A DNA stretch of 37,139 nucleotides from contig CAVXOL010000016.1 of NCBI GenBank assembly GCA_963763325.1, forward strand, positions 1 to 37,139, written 5' to 3'. Numbering within the stretch: the stretch's first letter is position 1; each line of letters starts with the position of its first letter. The notes under the pieces are model-generated. The model was given only the letters and a program-made list of their open reading frames with translations. It made no database searches and was not told the DNA's origin. The position numbers and the translations under genes are program-made. This document shows, piece by piece, positions 16,627 through 24,900 of this stretch. Source of the stretch: JBBECJ01 sp963763325 (GTDB taxonomy: Bacteria; Chloroflexota; Chloroflexia; Thermomicrobiales; CFX8).

Positions 16627-18558
16627 GTGGCGATACTGCGCTGGCGCTTCGTGCTGGGCGTCGTTGGCTTCGGTCTGATCCTGTTCCAGTTCGTCTCTCT
16701 CGCGGTCGGTTGGCGGTTCGATGGCGGCGTCGCGCAGGCCGCGCCGCCGGCCGATGGACCGATTCACGACACCTGGCGACGCACCGATGGGCCAGTCGCA
16801 GCAGGACTCGTCAGCCGAACGTGGATGTGGGGACCAGCTGCAATCAGCGATGTGCTGCGCGAGCCATATGCGGAATCGCCGGGCGGCATGCGCGATGTTC
16901 AGTACTTTGACAAGTCACGGATGGAGATCACGATCCCCGGCGCCGAGCGGTCGTCACCGTGGTACGTAACGAACGGGCTGCTGGTCGCCGAGCTGGTAAC
17001 CGGTCGCGTTCAGACCGGCCACGCCCAGTTCGAGCAGTTCGAGCCGGCGCACGTCAACGTCGCGGGGGATCCGGACGGTACGAGCGGCCCAACCTACGCG
17101 GCGCTGGCGGCCGTCCGCAACCGGCCACCGCTGGCCGACGGTGCGCTGATTGTCGAACGGATCGACCGGAACGGCGCGATCTCAGCAGACACGTCGTTGT
17201 CTCGCTACGGCGTCGGCGTTGCCTATCGCGTGACGGTCGAGGGGATCGACCACCAGATCGCTGCCCCGTTCTGGGAGTTTATGCAGAGCGAGGGAATCGT
17301 CGTCGACGGCGGTCAGATCGTTGAAGCGCCCTTGTTCCTTAATCCGTTCTACGCGACTGGCTTCCCGATCATCGAGCCATACTGGGCCACTGTCCCGGTC
17401 CGCGGCCAGCCGGTCGACGTGCTGATCCAGTGTTTCGAGCGCCGCTGCCTGACCTGGACACCAAGCAACAACCCCGGCTGGGAGGTCGAAGCCGGCAACG
17501 TCGGTCAGCACTATCGGCTCTGGAGGGCACAGCAGGGGCAGGCGACCGAAACCCCGACATCCGGCGAAACCAGCACGCCCAATGCGACGGCGACCGCAAC
17601 CGTCAGTTCGACAGGAACCAGCACACAGACGAACTCTGGATCGACAGCGACGAATACGGCTCCGCCCGCCTGCGATCCGTCCTACCCCGACTTCTGCATT
17701 CCTCCACCGCCTCCGGATCTCGACTGCGGCGACTTCGCGGTTGGCGGCTTCCGCGTCCTCCAGCCCGATCCACACTACCTCGACAGCGACGGCAACGGCA
17801 TCGCCTGCGAAGGAACGGCGCCGACCGCAACGAGCGGCAACGACAACCCGACAGCAACAGGCACGTCACCAGCGGGATCAACAGCCACCGCGACCGCGGC
17901 ATCGACGAACACTGCGACAGCAACCCGGACGGCTACTCCCACAAAGACGGCGACGCCAACAAAGACCCCAACACCAACCAAAACCCCAACCCCAACGAAA
18001 ACCGCCACACCAACGCGCACCCCAACGCCAACACAGACATCGACGGCCACATTCACGCCAACCGCAACATCAACACCGACACCTGACCCGAGCGGAGACG
18101 CAGCCTCGTGCCTGAGCGCGGCCGAAGAAGCATTCCTGGAGCTGCTCAATGCGTACCGAATCGACCAGGGGCTTCATCCCGTTGTCGCGTCCGCAAAGCT
18201 GACGGTCGCTGCCTATCGCCATACGTACGATATGGGTACACGTGGCTACCTCCACACGCTGACCAAGGAGCCACTTCCGGAAGGTCAGTCTGGCCCTACC
18301 CATCTGGATCGCATCAGTGACGCCGGCTACACCGGCTGGACGTTTGCAGTTGAGAACAGGGCTGGTGGCAACGTCTACTCAAACGCGCAGGCAGTATTCG
18401 ATGCCTGGCTGGCCGTTCCCGAGTTCCACCAGAATATGACGAACCCGAACGTGACGCAGATCGGCATCGGCATGGGTAGCTTCTCTGCCATCCACCCATA
18501 CCGATATGTCTGGACGGTCGAGTTCTCCGACGGCAATGACGGACCACCGGGCTGCTGA
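16627..18558 (+). CDS. Secreted CAP-domain protein with excalibur-like domain and Thr/Pro linker
   Basis: 643 residues from GTG 16627, GGAGG 4 nt upstream. Residues 6-37 are a signal/anchor helix. Residues 55-320 are a region typical of Chloroflexota surface proteins (SRTWMWGPAA, VQYFDKSRMEITIPG, WYVTNGLLVAELVTG, YWATVPVRGQPVDVLIQCFE). Residues 349-395 are excalibur-like: DPSYPDFCIPPPPPDLDCGD ... DSDGNGIACEG, a small calcium-binding DxDxDG loop. Residues 396-490 are a Thr/Pro linker of TPTKT-type repeats. Residues 495-643 are a CAP/SCP-PR1 domain (AEEAFLELLNAYRIDQGLHP, AAYRHTYDMGTRGYLHT, WLAVPEFHQNMTNPNVTQIG). The protein is exported and probably stands off the wall on its linker. Bacterial CAP proteins have no single known activity. 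Confidence 0.88.
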   Translation: MAILRWRFVLGVVGFGLILFQFVSLAVGWRFDGGVAQAAPPADGPIHDTWRRTDGPVAAGLVSRTWMWGPAAISDVLREPYAESPGGMRDVQYFDKSRMEITIPGAERSSPWYVTNGLLVAELVTGRVQTGHAQFEQFEPAHVNVAGDPDGTSGPTYAALAAVRNRPPLADGALIVERIDRNGAISADTSLSRYGVGVAYRVTVEGIDHQIAAPFWEFMQSEGIVVDGGQIVEAPLFLNPFYATGFPIIEPYWATVPVRGQPVDVLIQCFERRCLTWTPSNNPGWEVEAGNVGQHYRLWRAQQGQATETPTSGETSTPNATATATVSSTGTSTQTNSGSTATNTAPPACDPSYPDFCIPPPPPDLDCGDFAVGGFRVLQPDPHYLDSDGNGIACEGTAPTATSGNDNPTATGTSPAGSTATATAASTNTATATRTATPTKTATPTKTPTPTKTPTPTKTATPTRTPTPTQTSTATFTPTATSTPTPDPSGDAASCLSAAEEAFLELLNAYRIDQGLHPVVASAKLTVAAYRHTYDMGTRGYLHTLTKEPLPEGQSGPTHLDRISDAGYTGWTFAVENRAGGNVYSNAQAVFDAWLAVPEFHQNMTNPNVTQIGIGMGSFSAIHPYRYVWTVEFSDGNDGPPGC

Positions 18559-18608
18559 GATCCACGCTCGACCCAGATGGCCACCTCCGTCGCCGGAATC
18601 GAAACGGA

Positions 18609-18614
18609 TATACT
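18609..18614 (+). promoter_or_regulatory. Possible -10 box (TATACT)
   Basis: TATACT lies 39 nt before ATG 18653. No good -35 hexamer is seen 16-18 nt upstream. It would drive the two envelope genes at 18653-19670. Confidence 0.28.
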
Positions 18615-18652
18615 CGTGACCGGCTGAGCGAGAGGGGAGCGGCAGAAAACTG

Positions 18653-19138
18653 ATGCGTGCATTCTGGGCCGCGCTGGCTGTCTCGATGGCGTTGGGTGCC
18701 GCCGGGCTGGTCTCGCTGGTTGCGGCAGTATCTGAGTACAACTCAACGCTGGAGACCTATACCGAGTTGTCGATCCGCTACGAGCCGGACTCGTTCGTCT
18801 GGGTCGAGCCGGATTTCAGCGCGGCGACTACCCGGATGGTGATCGTTAACGATTCCCCCGCCGATGCGATTGTCGAGAATCTCAACGTCTTCCTGCACTT
18901 CGACGGTGAATTCGCCGGCACGAACTACGAGCGGTTCCCCGGCGTCGAGGTGCCAAAGGGGGAGACGCGGGTCGTGACACTCGATCTGCTGGTCTCGACC
19001 CCGAGCATCCAGGCTGAGGGCGGAACCGCCGAGCTCTCGTTCACCGGCTCGGCACGGGTCCAGTTCGAGGGAGTCGAGCGCGACTTGAATCTGCCCGTCC
19101 GCGAGCGGATCGGGGTGGTTCCGGCGGAGGAATCCTGA
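18653..19138 (+). CDS. Membrane-anchored beta-rich protein, unknown function
   Basis: 161 residues from ATG 18653. Residues 3-28 form one hydrophobic anchor or signal (FWAALAVSMALGAAGLVSLV). The rest is an acidic, beta-rich extracytoplasmic domain: SFVWVEPDFSAATTRMVIVN, ENLNVFLHFDGEFAGTNYER, VPKGETRVVTLDLLVSTPS, and RVQFEGVERDLNLPVRERIG. The spacing suggests an immunoglobulin-like or DUF3426-like sandwich, but I cannot assign a family. The stop (19136-19138) is one base before the next ATG (19140), so the two genes are translationally coupled and likely act together at the membrane. Confidence 0.65.
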   Translation: MRAFWAALAVSMALGAAGLVSLVAAVSEYNSTLETYTELSIRYEPDSFVWVEPDFSAATTRMVIVNDSPADAIVENLNVFLHFDGEFAGTNYERFPGVEVPKGETRVVTLDLLVSTPSIQAEGGTAELSFTGSARVQFEGVERDLNLPVRERIGVVPAEES

Positions 19139-19139
19139 G

Positions 19140-19670
19140 ATGAGTGACGACGGAAACCGCTCTCGCCGTCGCGCGACGATCAACTACTGGCTCCTGATCG
19201 CCGCGCAGTGGCTACTGCTGACGCTCGCGATCACCGGCGGGATGGTGCGCGGCTCGAACGCGCTACGGGACTACGTCTCCCCGAACCTTAGTGATGGCTG
19301 GCTGACCGCTGGCGCCTTTGTTGCCGGGCTACTGCTGGGCTTGACGATCATCTCGCCAAAGGTGCTCTTCCCACTCGTCATCACAATGTGCATGGTTGCG
19401 GCAGTGATCTTCGGCCTGGTGATCTACATGCCTGCCTGGCAGGGGACGCTCTTCCGCAGCACGACGCTGGCCAACTACGCCCAGCAACAGGCGCTCTTCC
19501 TCGGCGTCTGGACGACGGCCCCGGCTGTCATCGGAGCGCTGATCGGCTACCTCCTCTCCGGCAACATTCGGCGCGCACTCGAGATCCGTCGCGATGGTCC
19601 GGATACCGACCACGTTCCCTGGTGGGAACGCCCTAATCGCAACGCCGCTCGCGACAACACCAACTTGTAG
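19140..19670 (+). CDS. Four-helix integral membrane protein, unknown function
   Basis: 176 residues from ATG 19140. Hydrophobic segments: YWLLIAAQWLLLTLAITGGM (17-36), WLTAGAFVAGLLLGLTIISP (54-73), LFPLVITMCMVAAVIFGLVI (76-95), and FLGVWTTAPAVIGALIGYLL (119-138). A basic N-terminus (RSRRRATIN) suggests the start is cytoplasmic, and the C-terminal tail (IRRALEIRRDGPDTDHVPWW) is soluble. It follows the anchored protein at 18653 with a 1-nt gap and ends convergent with the amidase. No family recognised. Confidence 0.65.
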   Translation: MSDDGNRSRRRATINYWLLIAAQWLLLTLAITGGMVRGSNALRDYVSPNLSDGWLTAGAFVAGLLLGLTIISPKVLFPLVITMCMVAAVIFGLVIYMPAWQGTLFRSTTLANYAQQQALFLGVWTTAPAVIGALIGYLLSGNIRRALEIRRDGPDTDHVPWWERPNRNAARDNTNL

Positions 19671-19686
19671 GTCTGTCAGAAGTGGC

Positions 19687-21045
19687 TCAGAACGACGGCA
19701 GCCCAATTGGCTCGATGTTGGCGCTGATTGATTTCGCGATTGCGAGCAACCGTGCGTCAGACCAGAGTGGGCCGACAATCTGGATGCCGATCGGGAGGCC
19801 GTCCCGATCGATACCGGCTGGAATCGTCACGACGGGCTGGCCGGTCAGATTGAATGGTCGACAGTAGTCCGCCACGTACGAGTAGGGGTACTCGACTCCG
19901 TCAACTGTGACCGGAGTGTCACGCGGGCAGTGCGGGAACGCCGTCGTCATCATGACCGGACAGACCAGCACACTCTGGCTAAGGAATGTCTGCCATGTCC
20001 GGATGAAGTGGTCACGGCGGTCGAGCGCGTAAAACAGGTCCGTGGCTGGGAGCGGATCGGTCGGTGGCTCAGTGAAGTTGCGGACGTAGCGGCGCAGGGT
20101 CGCGCGAACGTCACGTTGCTCATCGAAGTCGATCTCGGGCAGTCGTTCCTCAATCCGCCCCCCGGCATTCGCAATCGCAGCTGCGACCCGCTCAACGGCC
20201 GCGCGAGTGTCGGCCGAGGTGGGCAGACCGGGAAACGCGGTCGCAAACGCAAATGAAAGACCCTCCAGTGCAATGGTTGACAGCTTAGGCAGACCATCGG
20301 CTGGTACGGGCGGCACGTCGAGGTCGTAACCATCCGGCCCCTCAATCACCGAGAGCGCCAGCGCGAGATCGTCGATGTCACGTGCCATTGGCCCGATGCT
20401 GTTCATGTAGCGCGCTCCGCGTGGATGACCAGGCAGGTCGGGGATGTGGCCGTGGTTGGAGACGCGCCGCTCGGTTGGCTTGATACCAACGATGCCGCAG
20501 CAATGGGCCGGCATCCGGATCGAGCCGCCGATGTCACTTCCGATATCGAACGGGACCATCCCGGCCGCGACCGCCGCCGCCGCACCGCCGCTCGACCCGC
20601 CGGGTGTCCGGCTTGTGTTCCACGGGTTGTTCGTGCGGCCAAAGACGGGGTTGTCTGACTGAGAATCCGCCAGCAACTGCGAGACATTGGTCTTGCCCAG
20701 CACGATCGCGCCGGCTGCCCGGAGCCGCGCTGCGACGGTGCCGTCGTGGGAAGGCACGTAGTCCGCCAGCGGCGGGTGGCCGGAGGTGGTCCGCATCCCT
20801 GCTGTCTCGTGGCAATCCTTGAGGGTGATCGGCACTCCGCTGAGCACGCCTTCTGGTCGCAGCCTGTCGATGTCGCGGGCCTGTGCCAATGCCCCGTCGG
20901 CGTCGAGTGTGATGACGGCGTTCAGGGCCGGGTTACGGCGCTCGATCTGCGCCAGATGCGCCTCGACAACCTCGACAGCCGACGCCTCGCGCTCGCGGAC
21001 CAGCCGAGCCAGTTCCCCTGCACTGCGGTAGACCAGATCGTTCAC
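19687..21045 (-). CDS. Amidase-signature family amidohydrolase
   Basis: 452 residues, unbroken. Start GTG 21045 with a GAGGGGGAG site, chosen because the upstream extension has no conservation. Amidase signature complete: VPITLKDCHETAGMRTTSGH (Lys76), TPGGSSGGAAAAVAAGMVPF (cis-Ser at 151-152), and DIGSDIGGSIRMPAHCCGIV (nucleophile Ser175). The Ser-cisSer-Lys triad hydrolyses a carboxamide. The C-terminal half (YVADYCRPFNLTGQPVVTIP, GLPIGIQIVGPLW) is also typical. It is not GatA: no gatB/gatC lies nearby and the length and substrate loops differ. A general amide or urea-type substrate is the safest call. Confidence 0.92.
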   Translation of the reverse strand: MNDLVYRSAGELARLVREREASAVEVVEAHLAQIERRNPALNAVITLDADGALAQARDIDRLRPEGVLSGVPITLKDCHETAGMRTTSGHPPLADYVPSHDGTVAARLRAAGAIVLGKTNVSQLLADSQSDNPVFGRTNNPWNTSRTPGGSSGGAAAAVAAGMVPFDIGSDIGGSIRMPAHCCGIVGIKPTERRVSNHGHIPDLPGHPRGARYMNSIGPMARDIDDLALALSVIEGPDGYDLDVPPVPADGLPKLSTIALEGLSFAFATAFPGLPTSADTRAAVERVAAAIANAGGRIEERLPEIDFDEQRDVRATLRRYVRNFTEPPTDPLPATDLFYALDRRDHFIRTWQTFLSQSVLVCPVMMTTAFPHCPRDTPVTVDGVEYPYSYVADYCRPFNLTGQPVVTIPAGIDRDGLPIGIQIVGPLWSDARLLAIAKSISANIEPIGLPSF

Positions 21046-21346
21046 GCGCTCCCCCTCTGAGCTGTTCTCGGCATGCGTCGTTGAATGGTACTTCCGGGTG
21101 GGTCGTCCATGTCGCTCCTGAAGCAGATAGCCATCTCCGTGTTCTCGAGGAGCAACAGAATCGCCGGACAGACGCGGTAGAAACACACACACGAATTGTT
21201 CGGTACATGCAAAGGACTTGCTTCTCATAGTACTTCTGGCACCTTCTGCAGGACCCGGACAGTTGCTAGATTGTCAATATGGTTGCAATAGAGGGCAGCG
21301 CACCTCAGTATCAATGGCGAAATCGTCGACTGACCGGAGGGTGACA
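21046..21346. other. Intergenic region between divergent genes
   Basis: Should carry promoters for the amidase (-) and the secreted protein (+). The region is AT-richer than its surroundings around 21180-21290. No hexamer pair is good enough to name. ATG 21314 begins an in-frame extension of the next gene but lacks a ribosome site. Confidence 0.4.
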
Positions 21347-21859
21347 ATGACAATGGGGGAAACCGGGCGAAGCGGAAGACGGTTGCCGGTCCGGGCGCGA
21401 TTGCTGCTGGTCTTTACACTTGTAACACTGGCGTTCGTCGTGATGGCGCCAGGAGCGTCGGCGGCGAGGGCGTGGTGCCGGACCGATCCGGTCGTTGTCA
21501 TCGACGGCACGTTGGCAGATGTCTTCGTTTCAGGACCACTGCTGGCGCCACTGAAGGTCACCGGCCCGACGAAGATGATCGTCACCGTCCCGGAAGGTGT
21601 CAAGACGCAACTGATCCTGACTGACCTGGGCTTCCTGCGTGGCTACGATGTCAAGTTCGTGCAGTCGAGCGACTTGCAGAAGACGGACAAGGGTGTCGAG
21701 GTCCGGGTCGAGGTCTATGTCCCGGCGCGCGACAGTAGCATGCCGATCAAGGTCGAGTTCTCACCACGGCTGCTCGGACTCCTCAACACGGATAGCGTTG
21801 AAGGAACCGCGAACCAGTGGGTGACGCTGGAGACGTTCCTCGCGTACGGATTGCTGTAA
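21347..21859 (+). CDS. Secreted protein of unknown function
   Basis: 170 residues from ATG 21347, preceded by GGAGGGTGACA. ATG 21314 in frame has no such site. A signal peptide is clear: RLPVRARLLLVFTLVTLAFV, then VMAPGASAARA with a likely cut after ASA. The mature part is a small beta-rich domain: WCRTDPVVVIDGTLADVFVS, GPTKMIVTVPEGVKTQLILT, VKFVQSSDLQKTDKGVEVRV, and SSMPIKVEFSPRLLGLLNTD. I do not recognise the family. The gene is followed by a 12-bp hairpin and then the HD-GYP gene, so it could be co-regulated with it. Confidence 0.65.
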   Translation: MTMGETGRSGRRLPVRARLLLVFTLVTLAFVVMAPGASAARAWCRTDPVVVIDGTLADVFVSGPLLAPLKVTGPTKMIVTVPEGVKTQLILTDLGFLRGYDVKFVQSSDLQKTDKGVEVRVEVYVPARDSSMPIKVEFSPRLLGLLNTDSVEGTANQWVTLETFLAYGLL

Positions 21860-21882
21860 GCACGACCCAACACGCAACGAGA

Positions 21883-21911
21883 CTGCCCCGGAGCGCATTG
21901 CTTCGGGGCAG
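21883..21911 (+). terminator. 12-bp hairpin after the secreted-protein gene
   Basis: CTGCCCCGGAGC (21883-21894) pairs with GCTTCGGGGCAG (21900-21911) with one G-T pair and loop GCATT. No T-run follows. It ends five bases before the GGAG ribosome site of the HD-GYP gene, so it could equally act as a mild attenuator of that gene. Confidence 0.5.
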
Positions 21912-21927
21912 CCGTGGAGATTCCATC

Positions 21928-23241
21928 GTGTCAGGAACAGCCGGCCTGCCGCTTTCACTCCGCATCTACCTGATGACGATCGCCGTCCTCGGACCGGCGA
22001 TCGCGGTTGCCGTCGCCCTGAGCGGTGGGATGCCGGCGGACAGCGCCGATGTCACGATCGCGCTGCTACTCGTCCTGATGGCCGGCGCCGCCCACCACTA
22101 CCAGGTGAACCTTAGTCACCAGACGCTCATCAACGTCGCCGACGCCGCCTACATCGCGATGATTATCGTCCTGCCGCCATCGCTACCGGGCGTGCTCGCA
22201 CTGATCTCGATCATTGCCGCAAACCTGTCACGCCGCGACCCGATGGAGACACTGTTCAACGTGGGCCAGGGGGCGCTGCACGTCTCTTCCGGCGCGCTGG
22301 CTTACTGGATCGTCCTTCAGGCAGCTCCGGCTGGCCCCGGCTGGCTGCATGATCTGACGATTGCCGCCGGTGTTGCGGCAGCAGCCATCACCATGCACCT
22401 GACCAACTGCGCGTTCGTCTCGCTGGCGGTCGCGTTGCAGCTCCGACTGAACCCGCTGCGGGTCTGGGCAACCAACCTGGGTCAGGATGTTCCGGTGACT
22501 GCCGCACTGACAGCGATCGGCGGAATTGCCGCGATCATCGCGCTGGCCGAGCCGCTGGCGCTGCCGTTGCTGGTGCTGCCGGTCATCCTCGTCCGCCACG
22601 CCGCCAGGCAACTGATCCAGCTCCGCAAGGACACGATGTCGGCGATGGCCTCGATGGTCGATATCATCGAGCTGCGCGATCCATACACCGCCGGTCATTC
22701 GCGCCGGGTTGCCGAGATGTCGAAGACGCTGGCGCTCCGGCTGGGGCTGACAGCCGAGGAAGCCGACCTGCTCGAAGCGGCTGGGCGAGTCCACGACATC
22801 GGCAAAGTCGCGATCGATCCGGCAGTGTTGACCAAGCCAGGCAAGCTCGACGAGCACGAGTGGACCGAGATGAAGCTCCATCCGGTCCATGGCGCGAAGG
22901 TGATCGAGCGCTTCAACGCCTGGGGCGACGGCTACCGGCTCGTCCGCCACCACCACGAAGGCTGGGACGGCAACGGCTACCCCGACGGACTGGTCGCCGA
23001 ATCGATCCCCTTCGGAGCGCGCATCCTCGCCGTCGCCGACACCTGGGACGCCCTGACCAGCGACCGCCCCTATCGCTCCGGCATGAGCCACGACCGCGCG
23101 CTGGCGATCCTCCGCGACGGGGCGGGCAAGCAATGGGACCCTCGCATCGTCGAGGCACTGGTCGAGCATCTGACCGCGAGAGCACCAGTCGCCGAGCCAG
23201 TTGCCGCCATACCGAGCGTCCAGACGGTGACAGTGGGGTAA
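21928..23241 (+). CDS. Membrane-bound HD-GYP phosphodiesterase-like protein
   Basis: 437 residues from GTG 21928, GGAG 8 nt upstream. Residues 10-225 contain about seven hydrophobic helices (RIYLMTIAVLGPAIAVAVAL, ADVTIALLLVLMAGAAHHYQ, YIAMIIVLPPSLPGVLALIS, EPLALPLLVLPVILVRHAAR), a MASE-like sensor. Residues 240-420 are an HD-GYP domain: VDIIELRDPYTAGHSRRVAE, AGRVHDIGKVAIDPAVLTKP (His289-Asp290), LHPVHGAKVIERF, RHHHEGWDGNGYPDGLVAES (HHE and GYP motifs), and GARILAVADTWDALTSDRPY. HD-GYP enzymes with all these residues break down cyclic-di-GMP. The membrane half would sense an envelope or extracellular cue. The signal is unknown, and no GGDEF protein lies in the window. Confidence 0.9.
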   Translation: MSGTAGLPLSLRIYLMTIAVLGPAIAVAVALSGGMPADSADVTIALLLVLMAGAAHHYQVNLSHQTLINVADAAYIAMIIVLPPSLPGVLALISIIAANLSRRDPMETLFNVGQGALHVSSGALAYWIVLQAAPAGPGWLHDLTIAAGVAAAAITMHLTNCAFVSLAVALQLRLNPLRVWATNLGQDVPVTAALTAIGGIAAIIALAEPLALPLLVLPVILVRHAARQLIQLRKDTMSAMASMVDIIELRDPYTAGHSRRVAEMSKTLALRLGLTAEEADLLEAAGRVHDIGKVAIDPAVLTKPGKLDEHEWTEMKLHPVHGAKVIERFNAWGDGYRLVRHHHEGWDGNGYPDGLVAESIPFGARILAVADTWDALTSDRPYRSGMSHDRALAILRDGAGKQWDPRIVEALVEHLTARAPVAEPVAAIPSVQTVTVG

Positions 23242-23242
23242 C

Positions 23243-23263
23243 GCGTCACGCATCACGCGTCAC
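23243..23263. repeat. Short palindromic motif with CACGCATCACGCG core
   Basis: GCGTCACGCATCACGCGTCA fills the junction between the HD-GYP stop (23241) and the convergent holin-like stop (23276). The same 21-nt motif occurs in reverse at 24872-24892, and a one-base variant at 5598-5617. It is flanked by GGTAACG/CGTTACAC, giving a longer imperfect palindrome that may terminate both genes. Confidence 0.65.
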
Positions 23264-23275
23264 CCCCGTTACACC

Positions 23276-23530
23276 TCACTCCCGCAACGCCCGCGTCCCC
23301 GACCAGACGCCCGCGGCCGAGAGGCCGGCAACGGCGCCAGTCAGCGCCGCAAGAGCGATCGGGCCACTACCGATGCCGGAGAGGCGGACAAGGAGACCGG
23401 CGGCGATCCCGGTCGCCAGCGCGGCCAGGCCGGCGTAGCGGGTGGGCAGCGCGGCTTCCTTCAGGATCTGGACGACAGCCACCGTCAGCGGCAGCGCGAG
23501 GCTGAAGACAACCAGGTCAAGCTGAGTCAT
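23276..23530 (-). CDS. Holin-like two-helix membrane protein
   Basis: 84 residues from ATG 23530, which overlaps the endolysin stop (ATGA). Hydrophobic segments: LVVFSLALPLTVAVVQILKE (6-25), YAGLAALATGIAAGLLVRLS (32-51), and a weaker third, GPIALAALTGAVAGLSAAGV (56-75). Small size, high Ala/Gly/Leu and tight coupling to an endolysin fit a holin, which opens the membrane so the endolysin reaches the wall. There is no sequence signature beyond that, so the name is by context. Confidence 0.65.
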   Translation of the reverse strand: MTQLDLVVFSLALPLTVAVVQILKEAALPTRYAGLAALATGIAAGLLVRLSGIGSGPIALAALTGAVAGLSAAGVWSGTRALRE

Positions 23531-24849
23531 GACGACACCTCCATCAGTGCGAGCGCATCAGCGCCAAGCCGGCGCAGCAGGACCTTGTACGGTTCCGGGT
23601 TGTGCGGGTGCCATTCGAAGACGGCACGCTCGAAGTACTGGACAGTCATCTCATCCTCAATGCGTTCGTTAGTCAGCGGATAGCCGAAGATCGGCAGGCC
23701 GCCGCGCTCGCGCCAGTAGGCCCAGAACGCGCCGCCGACAAAGCAGCCGGTCTCGCCGAACCACTGACCGTGCTCCAGATCGTGTTTCGGTTCTCGATAC
23801 GGAAAGACAAAGTCGGACATCAGCGTGCCGGGGCAACTGGTCGGCTGAAGCTCCTGATGGCCCCAGACCTCATCCAGCGGCGTACCAGTCGCCTGCCGCC
23901 ACTCGTCGACGACACGTCGCAGCGTCGCCAGCTGGGCGGTCGTCGCGCGTTGGCTGCCGCCGATCGGGACATGGAGCGAGAGCGCCAGCGCGTTCTGCGG
24001 CCAGCTGCCACAGTGCCAGAGGACGGCTTCGAGATCGCGGCAGAGATACGCGGCCCCGTCGTCACCGATCGCGACGTGGTACATCAGCCCGTCACCACGA
24101 ACCGTCGGGTCGCCGGGATGCGACCAGTCCTTGTCGACGTGATAGCGCGCCTCGGCCTGGAGGACGGCCAGCGTCTCCGATCGCCGCTCGACCGGCGGGC
24201 CGGAGTAGTGGATCACGACGCCGCGCTTCTCGGACAACGGGCGACGCTCATACGGGCCAGCCGGGACGCCATCGCTCCGTTCGCGCCGGGCGAGCTGGCT
24301 ACGGACATCAACGAGGCCGCCAATCGTGGCTGCATATGGCGAACCGGATTCGGACGCAATCCACTCGTTGATGCGCCGGACGACCGAGGCGGCGTAGCGA
24401 TCACCGTCCCCTTCGGTCCAGATCGCGAAGATGGCGCCGATCGTCCGGCGCTTCTCACGGACGTACCGGTAGGTCGGATCGGTGATCCGGTAGAGGCCAT
24501 CACGGACCGAATCGAGGACATCAGCGTAGCGCACGTAGTCCGAGCCACGCACGCTGTCGTGGACGATCTCCCAGCCCGTCAACGAAGGATCCCGGACGGT
24601 GCGCGCATTCGTCCAGCTACGAGTGTCGTTGCGCCAGAGGACCGAGGCGCGGTTGGTGCCGTAGGTATGCTCCTCGGCACAGATCGCCAGCCAGACCGCC
24701 GGGTCCTGCCCAGCCGCGACGATCGTGTCATGGATCTCCCCAGCCCGTGCCGCCCACGGCGACCCGGCGGTCACCAGCACGCGCTCAAACGTCGCCCTGC
24801 TGATGCGAGCCGGGGAGATGAATGGCGAGTCGGTTGTTATCGTGTCCAA
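23527..24849 (-). CDS. Phage-type endolysin: glucosaminidase-like plus amidase plus surface-type domain
   Basis: 440 residues from TTG 24849, chosen for the AAAGGAC ribosome site shared with the portal and virion genes. Residues 10-90 resemble a glucosaminidase-type domain (FISPARISRATFERVLVTAG, DPAVWLAICAEEHTYGTN). Residues 200-345 are an amidase_2/PGRP-like zinc amidase: RGVVIHYSGPP (Zn-His near 212), LWHCGSWPQNALALSLHVPI, and VWGHQELQPTSCPGTLMSDF (second His, then Zn-Cys). Residues 355-435 are the Chloroflexota 'YWRERGGLPIFGYPLTNERI' surface domain ending EYHP-like (EWHPHNPEPYKVLLRRLGAD). It cuts the MurNAc-L-Ala bond. The last domain may guide wall binding. It is upstream of and coupled to the holin-like gene. 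Confidence 0.82.
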   Translation of the reverse strand: MDTITTDSPFISPARISRATFERVLVTAGSPWAARAGEIHDTIVAAGQDPAVWLAICAEEHTYGTNRASVLWRNDTRSWTNARTVRDPSLTGWEIVHDSVRGSDYVRYADVLDSVRDGLYRITDPTYRYVREKRRTIGAIFAIWTEGDGDRYAASVVRRINEWIASESGSPYAATIGGLVDVRSQLARRERSDGVPAGPYERRPLSEKRGVVIHYSGPPVERRSETLAVLQAEARYHVDKDWSHPGDPTVRGDGLMYHVAIGDDGAAYLCRDLEAVLWHCGSWPQNALALSLHVPIGGSQRATTAQLATLRRVVDEWRQATGTPLDEVWGHQELQPTSCPGTLMSDFVFPYREPKHDLEHGQWFGETGCFVGGAFWAYWRERGGLPIFGYPLTNERIEDEMTVQYFERAVFEWHPHNPEPYKVLLRRLGADALALMEVSS

Positions 24850-24871
24850 GGGGGTATGTCCTTTCGTTTTG

Positions 24872-24892
24872 GTGACGCGTGATGCGTGACGC
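24872..24892. repeat. Reverse copy of the CACGCATCACGCG motif
   Basis: TGACGCGTGATGCGTGACGC is the reverse complement of the motif at 23243-23263 and is followed by further GCGTCACG units to 24904. The two copies face each other across the endolysin-holin pair. Confidence 0.65.
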
Positions 24893-24900
24893 GTCACGCG

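Noticed and set aside
17930..18095. Possible tandem repeat or CRISPR-like array
   Set aside because: It is the low-complexity coding of the Thr/Pro linker (TPTKT-type codons), without constant repeat length or spacers.
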